From NCBI GenBank assembly GCA_947648875.1, contig CANSPM010000031.1, forward strand, positions 1 through 45,925: a DNA stretch of 45,925 nt, read 5' to 3'. Origin of the DNA: an uncultured Lachnospiraceae bacterium. GTDB taxonomy: Bacteria; Bacillota; Clostridia; Lachnospirales; Lachnospiraceae. Both the position numbers and the translations under genes were made by a program. Under the pieces are notes generated by a model. It was given only the letters and a program-made list of their open reading frames with translations. It was not told where the DNA came from and did no database searches. This document shows positions 1 to 9,071 of the stretch, piece by piece (positions within the stretch are counted from its first letter, which is position 1; each line of letters starts with the position of its first letter).

Positions 1-22
1 TGCAGTTGTTAATTGGGCATGG

Positions 23-763
23 TCAAGTACCCACCATCATGCCAGAAGCCTCATACTTTCTTGTGTTTATCAGAAGAAAGGAAGGCAGGCTGACCGCAAG
101 CAGCAGCGCTGCATACAGGCACAGCATACCGCCGCTCACTGCGTACAGGCGTCGACGGGGTATTCCCTTTGTCCGCTTATTGAGCATAAGGTAATGTTCC
201 GTAGCGGTGAAAAATGTATAGGCCAGCGCGGGGAACAGATAGACAACGGCACTGAAAAGCGCAATGTCACACAATGGTTTTGCGTCCAATAAAATGCCCG
301 CCAGGTACATTACAATAAAGTAGCAGTTGTTCAGCGACGGTCGGTCCAGAAAACTTCTTTCATAGACCGCAAGGGGATCCGTCTTTTTTATGGATTCCCA
401 ACGTCTGTGCTTTATCCTGTCAACAAGCCGTATTCCTGCAATGGCTGCCGTCTCCGCAAGCAGGCCGAGGCGGTAGCAGAGGGCGGACAATCCCGTAAAA
501 CCGCCCGGCCCCGCATCGGCAGTAATCCCGTAAATGACCGCAAGCAGCGCCGCGCAGACCAGAATATATGTGCCCAATGTCCGCGCGCGGTCTACCGCCG
601 TCCTGGTGACGGACACTGGTATTGCCACCAGCAGACATTTCAGATAGAACAATATCGTTCCCTCCGGGGGCGCAAAGCCGCAGAGCGCGTATACAAAGGG
701 AATAAACAGAGCGAAAACAAGTGTTGCGTGTATACATTCCAGAAGTTGATCAGGCATTTTCAT
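23..763 (-). CDS. Polytopic membrane protein at end of MoxR-DUF58 operon
   Basis: This 246-residue protein is dominated by hydrophobic segments separated by short Arg/Lys-rich loops, which suggests about six membrane helices. I do not recognise a named family. Its ATG overlaps the stop of the DUF58 gene in an ATGA arrangement, so the two are translationally coupled. In related MoxR-DUF58 operons this position is often held by a membrane protein or transglutaminase-like protein, so a role as membrane partner of the DUF58 protein is a reasonable inference. The stop codon lies only 22 bases from the window edge, so the gene is complete, but any further operon member is out of view. Confidence 0.75.
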   Translation of the reverse strand: MKMPDQLLECIHATLVFALFIPFVYALCGFAPPEGTILFYLKCLLVAIPVSVTRTAVDRARTLGTYILVCAALLAVIYGITADAGPGGFTGLSALCYRLGLLAETAAIAGIRLVDRIKHRRWESIKKTDPLAVYERSFLDRPSLNNCYFIVMYLAGILLDAKPLCDIALFSAVVYLFPALAYTFFTATEHYLMLNKRTKGIPRRRLYAVSGGMLCLYAALLLAVSLPSFLLINTRKYEASGMMVGT

Positions 764-1884
764 ACTCTGTCCACCTCCCTAAACAGTATCCGGATATTTT
801 CCCGGCTCCCTACAGGGAATGTCTCTTTTGACGGAATCTCGCCCCGATATACAGGGCAGACGATCATTGTCTGATTTTCTCCTGTATGGCTTTTAATCAT
901 CTCATACAGTTCGGGAATCTGATTTTTGGTGATAAAAATGTTTATGGTATCTACAGGGGGCGTGTATCTGCGGATTTCCTCCTCATAGGAATGCGTTCCG
1001 TTCTCGGGCAGATATTCCGCAAGCATATGCTCCATGCGGATCAGCATCTCCTTCCTGTTTGTCGGCAAAAATCCATTCTCCGGACCGATGGCTTTGCCGC
1101 CGTTAAAGCAAAATCCAACCTCAATTCCCTGCCGCAGCAGTCTGCGTGCCAGCGTTGCCGCAAGGGAAATGCTCTCTTCCACCAAGTCCGGGTGTTTCAA
1201 TATACCGCTGTCTTCTACGTCCAGATACAACATCGTTTTTGGGGACAGCGTCGAGTCAAAGGTGTTGACCATCAGATGCCCTGTTTTCGCGCTCGCTTTC
1301 CAGTTAATGGTTTTCATGGGGTCGTTTAGGGTATAGTCTCGGACAACGCGAAACGCAAAAGGGTCTTCATATAGCCGTCTGGCGCATTGCGCCGTACCCA
1401 GCATTCGCTCGCACAGCGGCATAATATCAGACACAGGGGTGTTTTTGGGATAGACGTAGATCGCCGCGTCACTCTTAAGCGTCTGGCCAAGGCGCTTTCC
1501 GTACAAAAGAGTGTAGGTGACAAGTTCGGTCTCCGGAATTTTGTAATGACCGCGCCGGGGACATTTTAACGGAATTTCCCGTGTAATTTTCTGTCTGCCC
1601 GGCACCGCGAAGATGTCCCGCTTGTAAATATAGTCGCTTATGCTGGTGTTGTCCGTCCCTGCGAAGCCAAGTTCTTTTTTGGCATGAAAGCCCACTTCAA
1701 GCACCGGAATCGGCATGGCTCCCCGGTTTTCAATCACTTCAAAGAGCTTAGTTTCATCTCCCGCATAGAGGGCATTTGCCTCAAACTTCAGCCGGGCGGT
1801 GATATTTCTGACAAAGCAGCGCCTGTAGTAAATATTCCACAGGGCCGTCACCAGTCCCACCGCAATTATAAATGAAAGTATCAT
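760..1884 (-). CDS. DUF58 domain protein, MoxR partner
   Basis: The 374-residue protein starts with an N-terminal membrane segment. It carries the conserved DUF58 block around residues 185-200, with the order R-Y-x-x-x-D-P-M-K-T-I-N-W-K-A-S-A, followed by a von Willebrand A-like second half (YLDVEDSG). DUF58 proteins usually act with MoxR AAA+ ATPases in assembling or maturing envelope or enzyme complexes. I chose the ATG at 1884 because it overlaps the MoxR stop codon in ATGA form with an AGAGGA site upstream. A TTG four codons earlier is the alternative. The downstream membrane protein is coupled by another ATGA overlap. Confidence 0.85.
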   Translation of the reverse strand: MILSFIIAVGLVTALWNIYYRRCFVRNITARLKFEANALYAGDETKLFEVIENRGAMPIPVLEVGFHAKKELGFAGTDNTSISDYIYKRDIFAVPGRQKITREIPLKCPRRGHYKIPETELVTYTLLYGKRLGQTLKSDAAIYVYPKNTPVSDIMPLCERMLGTAQCARRLYEDPFAFRVVRDYTLNDPMKTINWKASAKTGHLMVNTFDSTLSPKTMLYLDVEDSGILKHPDLVEESISLAATLARRLLRQGIEVGFCFNGGKAIGPENGFLPTNRKEMLIRMEHMLAEYLPENGTHSYEEEIRRYTPPVDTINIFITKNQIPELYEMIKSHTGENQTMIVCPVYRGEIPSKETFPVGSRENIRILFREVDRV

Positions 1885-2834
1885 CTTTTTGACCAATCCT
1901 CTGTGGGCAGCGCCACATGGCTTAAAAGTTCCTGTATCAGCTTGGTTTTCCGGGTTTGTTCAAAATCCCCCATCAGGCGGTGACTTAGCACAGGGATTGC
2001 GACCGCCTTGAGGTCCTCCGGCACAACATAGTCTCTGCCGTTTACAAGGGCCAGGCCCTGGGCAGCCCGCGCAAACGCGAGAGTGCCCCTGGGACTTACG
2101 CCGGCGACCGCGCAGCCCTGCATATTGCCTTCGCACCGTCGGGTCTCCTGAACAAAGGATACAAGGTAATTCTTCAGATCGTCATGGATAAAGACTTCTC
2201 TGCAAGCAAGCTGTAGCTGCCGGATATCCTCTCCGGTACATACCGCCTCAATATGCGACAGAGGCTCCTCCCGAATATGGCGGTCAAGCATCTCTCGCTC
2301 CTCCTGCAGCGTCAGGCTTCCCATGTCAAGTTTCATAAGAAAGCGGTCCAGCTGCGCCTCCGGCAGCGGAAAGCAGCCGATGGTCTCAACGGGATTCTGT
2401 GTGGCAATGACAAAAAAAGGCGCTTCCAGACTACGCGTCGTGCCGTCTACCGTCACTTGCCTCTCGGCCATACATTCTAGAAGACTGGACTGCGTTCTCG
2501 GTGTCGCGCGATTAATTTCGTCCGCCAGCAAAATATTGGTGAACACCGGCCCCTCCTTAAAGGTGAAGGCATTTTTCTCCTGATTAAAGAAAGACAGTCC
2601 TGTCACGTCGCTTGGCAGCAAATCCGGTGTAAACTGAACGCGGTCAAATTTGCAGCCCATGGATTTGGCGATGGTTTTTGCCAGCACCGTTTTTCCGGTG
2701 CCGGGTAAGTCTTCCAGCAGCACGTGCCCGCCTGCGGCGATGGCGGCCAGCAGCAGGCGCGTAACCTCCCTTTTTCCGATGATTACGCCGGATACATTCT
2801 CTTCGATTTGTGATAACAGATGTGTGTTTTCCAT
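1881..2834 (-). CDS. MoxR family AAA+ ATPase
   Basis: This 317-residue AAA+ ATPase has Walker A PGTGKT at residues 44-49, Walker B LLADEIN at 102-108 and the sensor region FFVIATQNP, with the MoxR-typical ETIGCFPLPEAQLDRFLMK stretch after it. MoxR ATPases act as chaperone-like partners of VWA/DUF58 proteins. The start has a clear AAGGAG site 6 bases upstream. It lies 12 bases after the acetyltransferase stop and couples to the DUF58 gene by a 4-base overlap, which supports one transcript for all four genes. Confidence 0.93.
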   Translation of the reverse strand: MENTHLLSQIEENVSGVIIGKREVTRLLLAAIAAGGHVLLEDLPGTGKTVLAKTIAKSMGCKFDRVQFTPDLLPSDVTGLSFFNQEKNAFTFKEGPVFTNILLADEINRATPRTQSSLLECMAERQVTVDGTTRSLEAPFFVIATQNPVETIGCFPLPEAQLDRFLMKLDMGSLTLQEEREMLDRHIREEPLSHIEAVCTGEDIRQLQLACREVFIHDDLKNYLVSFVQETRRCEGNMQGCAVAGVSPRGTLAFARAAQGLALVNGRDYVVPEDLKAVAIPVLSHRLMGDFEQTRKTKLIQELLSHVALPTEDWSKR

Positions 2835-2846
2835 CTCTGCTCCTTT

Positions 2847-3296
2847 TTAGCGCTCTTTTACCATGACGTAATTTGTAAAATAAATTCCCTGCCGTTCTAT
2901 CTGCTGCTCTTTTACGACGATGTAGCCTCTTTTTTCAAAAAACGGTCGTGCGGTAATGGAAGCATGGGTGATAATCGTCCCCGAAACAGTCTGTTCCAAA
3001 TGATTGCAGATAGCAGTGGCAATTCCCATTCTTTGACGGTTCGCATGGACATATAGCCGGTCCAGGTAACCGGTCCGGTCCATATCCCCAAAACCTGTAA
3101 TCGTATTGCCATCAACTGCAACAATGCTGTAATGTCCATGAAAGGACTGATGCCATTTCTCCAAGTCTATTTGTTTTGGAGCCCATACATTTAGTTGCTC
3201 GCCGGAATAATCTTTCGCGTTAACTGTGTGAACCGTATTGTAGAAAAGCTCCGTTAATTCCTTACAATCCGACGACCGATACTCTCTGATCAACAT
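2847..3296 (-). CDS. GNAT family N-acetyltransferase
   Basis: At 149 residues this is a single-domain GNAT protein. The acetyl-CoA loop reads RQRMGIA near residue 89 (R/Q-x-x-G-x-G/A). The N-terminus IREYRSSDCKELTELFYNTV resembles the YafP/YjaB-like branch, and the final strand includes ARPFFEKRGY. The substrate cannot be told from the sequence. It is the first gene after a good minus-strand promoter (3333-3361) and sits 12 bases before the MoxR gene. It is probably the lead gene of that transcript, although its function may be unrelated to the others. Confidence 0.85.
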   Translation of the reverse strand: MLIREYRSSDCKELTELFYNTVHTVNAKDYSGEQLNVWAPKQIDLEKWHQSFHGHYSIVAVDGNTITGFGDMDRTGYLDRLYVHANRQRMGIATAICNHLEQTVSGTIITHASITARPFFEKRGYIVVKEQQIERQGIYFTNYVMVKER

Positions 3297-3332
3297 GGAT
3301 TTACACCGCCTGTCCCTCTGTTTATGAGTTTG

Positions 3333-3361
3333 ATTTTATCATTGTCGGTTCCGGGTGTCAA
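3333..3361 (-). promoter_or_regulatory. Sigma-A type promoter for the GNAT-MoxR operon
   Basis: On the minus strand TTGACA (plus coordinates 3356-3361) is followed after 17 bases by TAAAAT (3333-3338), about 37 bases before the GNAT start codon. This is close to the vegetative consensus. Confidence 0.7.
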
Positions 3362-3445
3362 TGTACGACCAGTGAATTGACAGCGCAAAGAGTACGGAGG
3401 AATCATAAAAGATTGCCCTTATGCGTAAACTTCTGCTTGAATTTA

Positions 3446-3454
3446 TGGTATACT
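3446..3454 (+). promoter_or_regulatory. Possible extended -10 promoter for pth-mfd
   Basis: TGG-TATACT upstream of pth fits an extended -10 element (TGn before the hexamer). No good -35 hexamer stands at 17 bases. It is about 87 bases upstream of the pth start. Confidence 0.4.
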
Positions 3455-3540
3455 ATGGAGTATCATATAAATGTCTGCGCGTATGAAAGGCGAGAGAGTG
3501 TTGTGCAGGCGGATTGGTTTATTTTGGTGGGAGGAATACT

Positions 3541-4119
3541 ATGTATATCATTGCCGGCCTGGGGAATCCGGGAAGAGAATATGAGGATACAAGACATAAT
3601 ATCGGTTTTCATGTAATTGACGAAATTGCGAAGAAATATCAGATCACCATGCTGGAGAGAAAGCATAAGGCGATAGTGGGGAAGGGTTATATAGACGGGG
3701 AGAAAGTGGTTCTGGTAAAGCCGCTTACCTATATGAATCTGAGCGGAGAGAGCATACGCGAGGTGACAGACTATTATAAGGTAGATGTGACCGCCGGGCT
3801 GGTAGTGATCTCCGATGATATCAGCCTGGATGTGGGACAGCTGCGGATTCGCAAAAAAGGCAGCGCAGGCGGACACAATGGGCTGAAAAACATAATTCTG
3901 CATCTGGGAAGCGATAATTTTATCCGGATCAGGATGGGAGTAAGCGACAAGCCCCAGGGTTATGATCTGAAAGATTATGTGCTGGGCCATTTTACGGACG
4001 GAGAGAAAAAGCTGTTGGCGGATACATGCGAGAAGGCAGCGGAGGCCGTCCGCATGATCCTGCGGGGGGATGTGGACGGCGCAATGAATCGGTACAATAC
4101 AAAGAAAAAAGCTGAGTAG
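3541..4119 (+). CDS. pth: Peptidyl-tRNA hydrolase
   Basis: This 192-residue enzyme releases tRNA from stalled peptidyl-tRNA. The Pth signature begins at residue 4 (AGLGNPGxxYxxTRHNIG), with N9 and catalytic H19. Later motifs are YMNLSG, ISDDISLDVGQLRIR and GSAGGHNGLKNI. The length is normal for the family. I chose the ATG at 3541 because it is preceded by GGGAGGA and because the conserved protein begins with hydrophobic residues directly before AGLGNPG. An ATG nine codons upstream adds non-conserved residues. It lies upstream of mfd, an arrangement (pth-mfd) common in Firmicutes. Confidence 0.97.
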   Translation: MYIIAGLGNPGREYEDTRHNIGFHVIDEIAKKYQITMLERKHKAIVGKGYIDGEKVVLVKPLTYMNLSGESIREVTDYYKVDVTAGLVVISDDISLDVGQLRIRKKGSAGGHNGLKNIILHLGSDNFIRIRMGVSDKPQGYDLKDYVLGHFTDGEKKLLADTCEKAAEAVRMILRGDVDGAMNRYNTKKKAE

Positions 4120-4184
4120 AATTAGAAGCGGTGACAACGGGGCGCGCAGGGATGGATCACCCGGAATGCGTGCCGAGAGGGAAC

Positions 4185-4215
4185 CCGAGGAACTGAAAAC
4201 AGTGGATTTCCTCGG
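4185..4215 (+). other. Hairpin between pth and mfd
   Basis: CCGAGGAA (4185-4192) pairs perfectly with TTCCTCGG (4208-4215) across a 15-base loop. It lies just before the mfd ribosome site (AAAGGAGGT). There is no U tract, so it is not a clear terminator. It may be an RNA-stability or processing element. Confidence 0.35.
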
Positions 4216-4235
4216 AACTAAAAGGAGGTAGAAGG

Positions 4236-7200
4236 ATGCAGGCTTTGTTGGCACCCCTCTCTGATCTGGCAGAATACGGTCAGATCAGGGAAGATATCCG
4301 AAAGGGAAGAACGCCGGTGGCCTTAAGCGGCTGTGTGGACTCCCAGAAACTGCATATGATCTATGGACTGTCCCAGGGCCTGCGCTGCAAGGTCATCGTG
4401 ACTTACAGCGACTTAAAGGCCAGAGAACTGTATGAGGAGTACCGCTTCTATGACAGAAATGTCCTGCTTTATCCCGCCAAGGACCTAATCTTTTTTCAGG
4501 CGGATATTCATGGCAATCAGCTGACCCGCGAGCGGGTACGCGCGCTGCGGCGGATTGCGGAGGGCAAACCTCTGACATTGATTACCACCTTTGCGGCGCT
4601 TATGACACCACAGGTGCTGTGGAACCCAAAGGAGGATATCCTGGAGGTGGAGAACGGCGGTGCGCTGGACGAGGCGGCGCTTTCCAGAAGGCTTGTGAAT
4701 ATGGGCTATGAAAGGACGGCCCAAGTGGAGAGCAGTGGCCAGTTTTCTGTCCGAGGCGGTATCATTGACATTTTTGATCTCACGGAGGAAAATCCGTACC
4801 GCGTTGAACTGTGGGGAGACCAAGTGGAATCCATACGGTCTTTCGATGTGTTGAGCCAGCGCTCCATCGAGAAGTTGGAGAGCATCACCGTCTATCCGGC
4901 AGAGGAGTTTGTCATGGACAGGGAACGCCTGGAGTCGGGGCTTGCGCGGATCGAGAAGGAGGCGGCCACCCAGGAAAAGAAACTGCGGGACGCCTTTGAG
5001 ACAGAGGCGGCTCATCGAATCCATACGCAGACAGCGGAACTTAAGGAGCAGTTGCTGGAATTTGGAACCAAGGTCAATCTTGAGAGTTATATTCGCTATT
5101 TTTATCAGGATATCCTGACACTGCCGGAACTGCTGCAACACATGGGCAATTCCCGGAAGACGGGAGGGGCGCCGGATCAGATATTCTTTTTGGATGAACC
5201 GGCCAGAATTGCGGAGCACGCGGACGCAGTGGAACTGGAGTTTCGGGAGAGCATGGAACAGCGGGTTCAGAAGGGGTATGTGCTGCCGGGGCAGATGGAC
5301 ATTCTATATGGAAGAGAACAGGTTATGGCCAAATGTCTCAAGTCTCCCGTGGTCTCCCTGGCTACCATGGATGGGAAGAACCGTCTGCTGAAGCCGGTCT
5401 CCAGGGTTATGGTATCCGCCCGCAATGTGTCCCCTTACAACAACAGCTTCGAGGCGCTGGTTAAGGATTTGACCCGTTATCGGAAACAGGGTTATCGGGT
5501 GTTGCTTCTGTCCGGTTCCCGAACCCGCGCGAAACGTCTGGCGGAGGACCTGCGGGAATATGACCTGACTGCCGTCTACACAGAGGACCCTTTCCGGGAG
5601 GTGCAGTCCGGAGAGGTAGTGACTTATTACGGCCATGTAAACAAGGGGTTTGAATATCCTCTGATTAAGTATGTGGTGATTGCGGAGTCGGATATTTTCG
5701 GTGCGGAAAAAAAGAAAAAAAAGAAAAAGCAGTATCAGGGGCAGAAGATCAATGATTTTCATGAGCTGAAGGTGGGAGATTATGTAGTTCACGAGACCCA
5801 CGGACTGGGCATCTACCGGGGCATTGAGAAGGTGGAAGTGGAAAAGGTGGTCAAGGACTACATGAAGATTGAGTACCGCGACGGAGGAAATCTGTATGTG
5901 CTGGCCACGGGGCTGGACGTGATACAGAAATATGCTTCTGCGGAGGGAGGCAGACCCAGGCTGAACAAGCTGGGCACGAAAGAGTGGGACCGCACCAAGG
6001 CAAAAGTGCGCACCGCCGTGGACCAGGTGGCGGAAGATCTGGTGGAACTTTACGCCCTGCGCCAGCAGAGCCAGGGGTATCAGTATGGTAAGGATACGGT
6101 ATGGCAACGGGAGTTTGAGGAGATGTTTCCCTTTGAGGAGACAGAGGACCAGCTGGCCGCCATAGCGGATACCAAGGCGGACATGGAGAGCGGCAGGATC
6201 ATGGACCGGCTGGTCTGCGGGGATGTGGGGTACGGCAAGACGGAGATTGCGATCCGGGCGGCTTTCAAGGCGGTGCAGGAGGGCAAGCAGGTGGTCTATC
6301 TGGTGCCCACTACGATCCTGGCCCAGCAGCATTATAACACTTTTACCCAGCGGATGAAGGAATTTCCGGTGCGGGTGGAACTGCTTTCCAGGTTCCGGAC
6401 GCCGGGGGAGGTGAGAAAGTCCATTGCGGATCTGCAAAAGGGCCTGGTGGACATTGTCATCGGCACCCACCGGGTGCTGTCTGAGGATGTAAAGTTCAAG
6501 GACCTGGGACTTTTGATTATTGATGAGGAACAGCGCTTCGGCGTGGCGCACAAAGAAAAGATCAAAAAGCTGAAGGAGAATGTGGACGTGTTGACTCTGA
6601 CGGCCACTCCCATCCCCCGCACGCTCCATATGAGTCTCATCGGCATCCGGGATATGAGCGTGCTGGAGGAGGCACCCGACGAGCGTCTGCCTATACAGAC
6701 TTTTGTCTGTGAGTACAACGAGGAGATGGTGAGGGAGGCCATTGCGCGGGAAATGGCCCGGGGAGGCCAGGTTTTTTACGTGTATAACCGGGTAAACAAT
6801 ATAGCGGATATCACAGCGGGGGTAGGGGCGCTGGTGCCGGAAGCCACCGTGGCCTATGCGCATGGGCAGATGAAAGAGCATGAACTGGAAAAAATCATGG
6901 TGGATTTCATCGCCGGGGAGATCGATGTGCTGGTGTCCACAACTATCATTGAGACCGGACTGGACATTTCCAATGTGAATACCATGATTATTCACGACTC
7001 GGATAATCTGGGACTGTCCCAGCTGTACCAGCTGCGGGGACGGGTGGGACGTTCCAACCGGACGGCCTATGCTTTTCTGATGTACAAGCGGGATAAAATG
7101 CTGAAAGAAGTGGCGGAAAAACGACTTGCGGCCATTCGGGAGTTTACGGATCTGGGGAGCGGTTTTAAAATCGCCATGCGGGATTTGGAGATCCGGGGAG

Positions 7201-7793
7201 CCGGTAATCTGTTGGGGATGCGTCAGCATGGGCATATGGAAGCGGTGGGCTATGACCTGTACTGTAAGATGCTGAATGAGGCAGTACAGCGCAGAAAGGG
7301 GATTACTACGGCGGCGGACTTTGCCACGGTAGTGGATCTGGATGTGGATGCCTTTATTCCGCCGGAATATATTGTCAATGAAGTGCAGAAGCTGGACATC
7401 TACAAGAGAATAGCGGGCATCGAGAACATCCGGGAGCGGGATGATATGCGGGACGAGCTGCTGGACCGCTTTGGAGAGGTTCCGGCCTCGGTGGAAAATC
7501 TGTTGCGGATATCCCTGATTCGTGTGGCGGCTCATCGACTTTTTATGACGGAACTAAAAGGGAAAAACGAGAGGATTATTTTCACTTTCCGCCCCGATGC
7601 CCCCATAGCGCCGGAGCGGATTCCCGGCTTCCTGAAACCCTTTGGGGACAGAATGCGCTTCACGGCCTACGGAAATCCCTTTTTTACCTATAAATATAAG
7701 AAATGCAATGTCGTCGAGAAGGACGCTCAGAATTTGCTTGCGGACACGGAACGGCTGCTGGAGGTTATGGGAGAGCTGCTTCGCGAAAAATAA
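4236..7793 (+). CDS. mfd: Transcription-repair coupling factor Mfd
   Basis: Mfd (1185 residues, normal length) displaces stalled RNA polymerase and recruits UvrA. The N-terminal UvrB-like region is followed by the RNA-polymerase-interaction (CarD-like) domain with VGDYVVHETHGLGIYRG near residue 510. The RecG-like helicase has Walker A GDVGYGKTE near residue 662, the DEEQRFGV box near 763 and TATPIPRTL after it. Motif VI is QLYQLRGRVGRS, and a C-terminal TRCF domain closes the protein. A lysine run (EKKKKKKKQ) just before the CarD-like domain is encoded by a purine-rich A/G tract. The ribosome site AAAGGAGGT precedes the ATG. It is probably cotranscribed with pth. Confidence 0.98.
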   Translation: MQALLAPLSDLAEYGQIREDIRKGRTPVALSGCVDSQKLHMIYGLSQGLRCKVIVTYSDLKARELYEEYRFYDRNVLLYPAKDLIFFQADIHGNQLTRERVRALRRIAEGKPLTLITTFAALMTPQVLWNPKEDILEVENGGALDEAALSRRLVNMGYERTAQVESSGQFSVRGGIIDIFDLTEENPYRVELWGDQVESIRSFDVLSQRSIEKLESITVYPAEEFVMDRERLESGLARIEKEAATQEKKLRDAFETEAAHRIHTQTAELKEQLLEFGTKVNLESYIRYFYQDILTLPELLQHMGNSRKTGGAPDQIFFLDEPARIAEHADAVELEFRESMEQRVQKGYVLPGQMDILYGREQVMAKCLKSPVVSLATMDGKNRLLKPVSRVMVSARNVSPYNNSFEALVKDLTRYRKQGYRVLLLSGSRTRAKRLAEDLREYDLTAVYTEDPFREVQSGEVVTYYGHVNKGFEYPLIKYVVIAESDIFGAEKKKKKKKQYQGQKINDFHELKVGDYVVHETHGLGIYRGIEKVEVEKVVKDYMKIEYRDGGNLYVLATGLDVIQKYASAEGGRPRLNKLGTKEWDRTKAKVRTAVDQVAEDLVELYALRQQSQGYQYGKDTVWQREFEEMFPFEETEDQLAAIADTKADMESGRIMDRLVCGDVGYGKTEIAIRAAFKAVQEGKQVVYLVPTTILAQQHYNTFTQRMKEFPVRVELLSRFRTPGEVRKSIADLQKGLVDIVIGTHRVLSEDVKFKDLGLLIIDEEQRFGVAHKEKIKKLKENVDVLTLTATPIPRTLHMSLIGIRDMSVLEEAPDERLPIQTFVCEYNEEMVREAIAREMARGGQVFYVYNRVNNIADITAGVGALVPEATVAYAHGQMKEHELEKIMVDFIAGEIDVLVSTTIIETGLDISNVNTMIIHDSDNLGLSQLYQLRGRVGRSNRTAYAFLMYKRDKMLKEVAEKRLAAIREFTDLGSGFKIAMRDLEIRGAGNLLGMRQHGHMEAVGYDLYCKMLNEAVQRRKGITTAADFATVVDLDVDAFIPPEYIVNEVQKLDIYKRIAGIENIRERDDMRDELLDRFGEVPASVENLLRISLIRVAAHRLFMTELKGKNERIIFTFRPDAPIAPERIPGFLKPFGDRMRFTAYGNPFFTYKYKKCNVVEKDAQNLLADTERLLEVMGELLREK

Positions 7794-7812
7794 GGCAATT
7801 TATGCCATTGCC

Positions 7813-7841
7813 TTTACCCCATAATGAAAATGTGTTAAAAT
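7813..7841 (+). promoter_or_regulatory. Promoter upstream of sugar kinase
   Basis: TTTACC (7813-7818), 17 bases, then TAAAAT (7836-7841). The predicted transcript would start close to the dyad at 7850-7874. Confidence 0.5.
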
Positions 7842-7849
7842 ATGGCATA

Positions 7850-7874
7850 TTGGAAGTGCGGGTATCACTTCCAA
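7850..7874 (+). promoter_or_regulatory. 9-bp perfect dyad at the kinase promoter
   Basis: TTGGAAGTG (7850-7858) and CACTTCCAA (7866-7874) are perfect inverted repeats around 7 bases, sitting directly at the predicted +1. There is no U tract after it, so an operator or a 5' mRNA hairpin is more likely than a terminator. Confidence 0.45.
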
Positions 7875-7933
7875 ATAAAGGGCGAAGAAAGGGAAGTTAA
7901 TAATTGTGAATATAGTATTAAGAAAGGCAGGGT

Positions 7934-8962
7934 ATGCGTATGAAAAAGGATTTTGATCTGTTGTCGCTGGGTGAGTTGATGCTGCGTCTGTCGCCGCCGG
8001 ACAATGAGAGGATTACCCGGGGAGATACTCTGGGCAAACAGGCGGGCGGCGCGGAATTAAACGCCATCACCGGCGCGGCCATGCTGGGGCTCAGATGCGG
8101 CATTATCTCCAAGCTGCCCGCCAACGATCTGGGCACTTATATTAAGAACCGCGTCCGCCTCTGCGGTGTCAGCGATGACTACCTGGTCTATGATCAGGAC
8201 CCGGACGCGCGCCTGGGTGTATATTACTATGAGAGCGGCGCCTATCCCCGCAAACCCCGGATCGTCTACGACAGGAAGAATACCTCTGTCAACAAACTGG
8301 CAATCGCGGATTACGAAGACAGCCTCTACCAGGCGACGAGGTGTTTCCATACCAGCGGCATCACGTTGGCTTTAAGCCCCCAGCTGCGGGAGACGGCCGT
8401 GGAGATGATCCGGCGCTTTAAGGCACAGGGGACACTGATTTCCTTTGACGTAAATTTCCGGGGCAATCTGTGGACCGGGGCGGAGGCAAAGGAATGCATC
8501 GAGAGCATCCTCCCTTATGTGGACGTGTTTTTCTGCTCGGAGGATACGGCGCGGCTGACTTTCTTAAAGGAGGGGAGCGCCAGGGAAATCATGAAGAGCT
8601 TTACCCGGGACTATCCTGTTTCCATTGTGGCCTCCACCCAGCGGATTGTACATAGTCCCAAACGCCATACTTTTGGTTCCATCATTTACAGCGCCAAGGA
8701 GGATACCTACTACGAGGAGCAGCCCTATGCGGATATCGAGGTGGTGGACCGGATCGGCAGCGGTGATGCCTACATCTCCGGTGTGCTCTACGGCCTGCTG
8801 TCCAAAGAGGGGGACTACCGGAGAGCCCTGGAATATGGCAATGCCACCAGCGCCCTGAAAAATACGATTCCGGGAGATCTGCTGTCCACGGATTTAAAAG
8901 AGATAGACGGTATCATCAGGGAGCATAAGGCCACCGGTCGGGTGGCGGAGATGGACCGGTAG
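7934..8962 (+). CDS. PfkB family carbohydrate kinase (KdgK-like)
   Basis: This 342-residue ribokinase-family enzyme most resembles 2-keto-3-deoxygluconate or fructose kinases. The N-terminus has SLGELMLRLSPP, then GGAELNAITGAAMLG, the sugar-site strand SFDVNFRGNLW and the C-terminal PfkB signature DRIGSGDAYISGVLYG with its catalytic Asp. The exact sugar is not decided. No other Entner-Doudoroff or uronate genes are nearby, so it may act alone. A second ATG lies two codons in, and AAAGG at 7923-7927 favours the first. Its promoter and dyad suggest it is a single-gene unit. Confidence 0.85.
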   Translation: MRMKKDFDLLSLGELMLRLSPPDNERITRGDTLGKQAGGAELNAITGAAMLGLRCGIISKLPANDLGTYIKNRVRLCGVSDDYLVYDQDPDARLGVYYYESGAYPRKPRIVYDRKNTSVNKLAIADYEDSLYQATRCFHTSGITLALSPQLRETAVEMIRRFKAQGTLISFDVNFRGNLWTGAEAKECIESILPYVDVFFCSEDTARLTFLKEGSAREIMKSFTRDYPVSIVASTQRIVHSPKRHTFGSIIYSAKEDTYYEEQPYADIEVVDRIGSGDAYISGVLYGLLSKEGDYRRALEYGNATSALKNTIPGDLLSTDLKEIDGIIREHKATGRVAEMDR

Positions 8963-8989
8963 GGAAGCTCTTAAAATTTTATAAAGATA

Positions 8990-9018
8990 TTGCGAACCGA
9001 CGTATTATGTGTGATAAT
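8990..9018 (+). promoter_or_regulatory. Promoter for xpaC-telA pair
   Basis: TTGCGA (8990-8995), 17 bases, then GATAAT (9013-9018), about 53 bases before the xpaC start. It is a near-consensus vegetative promoter. Confidence 0.6.
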
Positions 9019-9071
9019 GGGCGTAAAGGTTTTGATTAAAAGCAGGCTGGTATGGGCGAGGTTTAAAGTCA

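Noticed and set aside
3297..3540. tRNA gene between the GNAT gene and pth
   Set aside because: A GGTTCCGG-like stretch was noted, but no acceptor or anticodon stem could be drawn.
5304..7535. 743-residue open frame on the minus strand opposite mfd
   Set aside because: It is a His/Leu/Gln-rich shadow of a GC-rich real gene, and Mfd motifs are intact on the plus strand.
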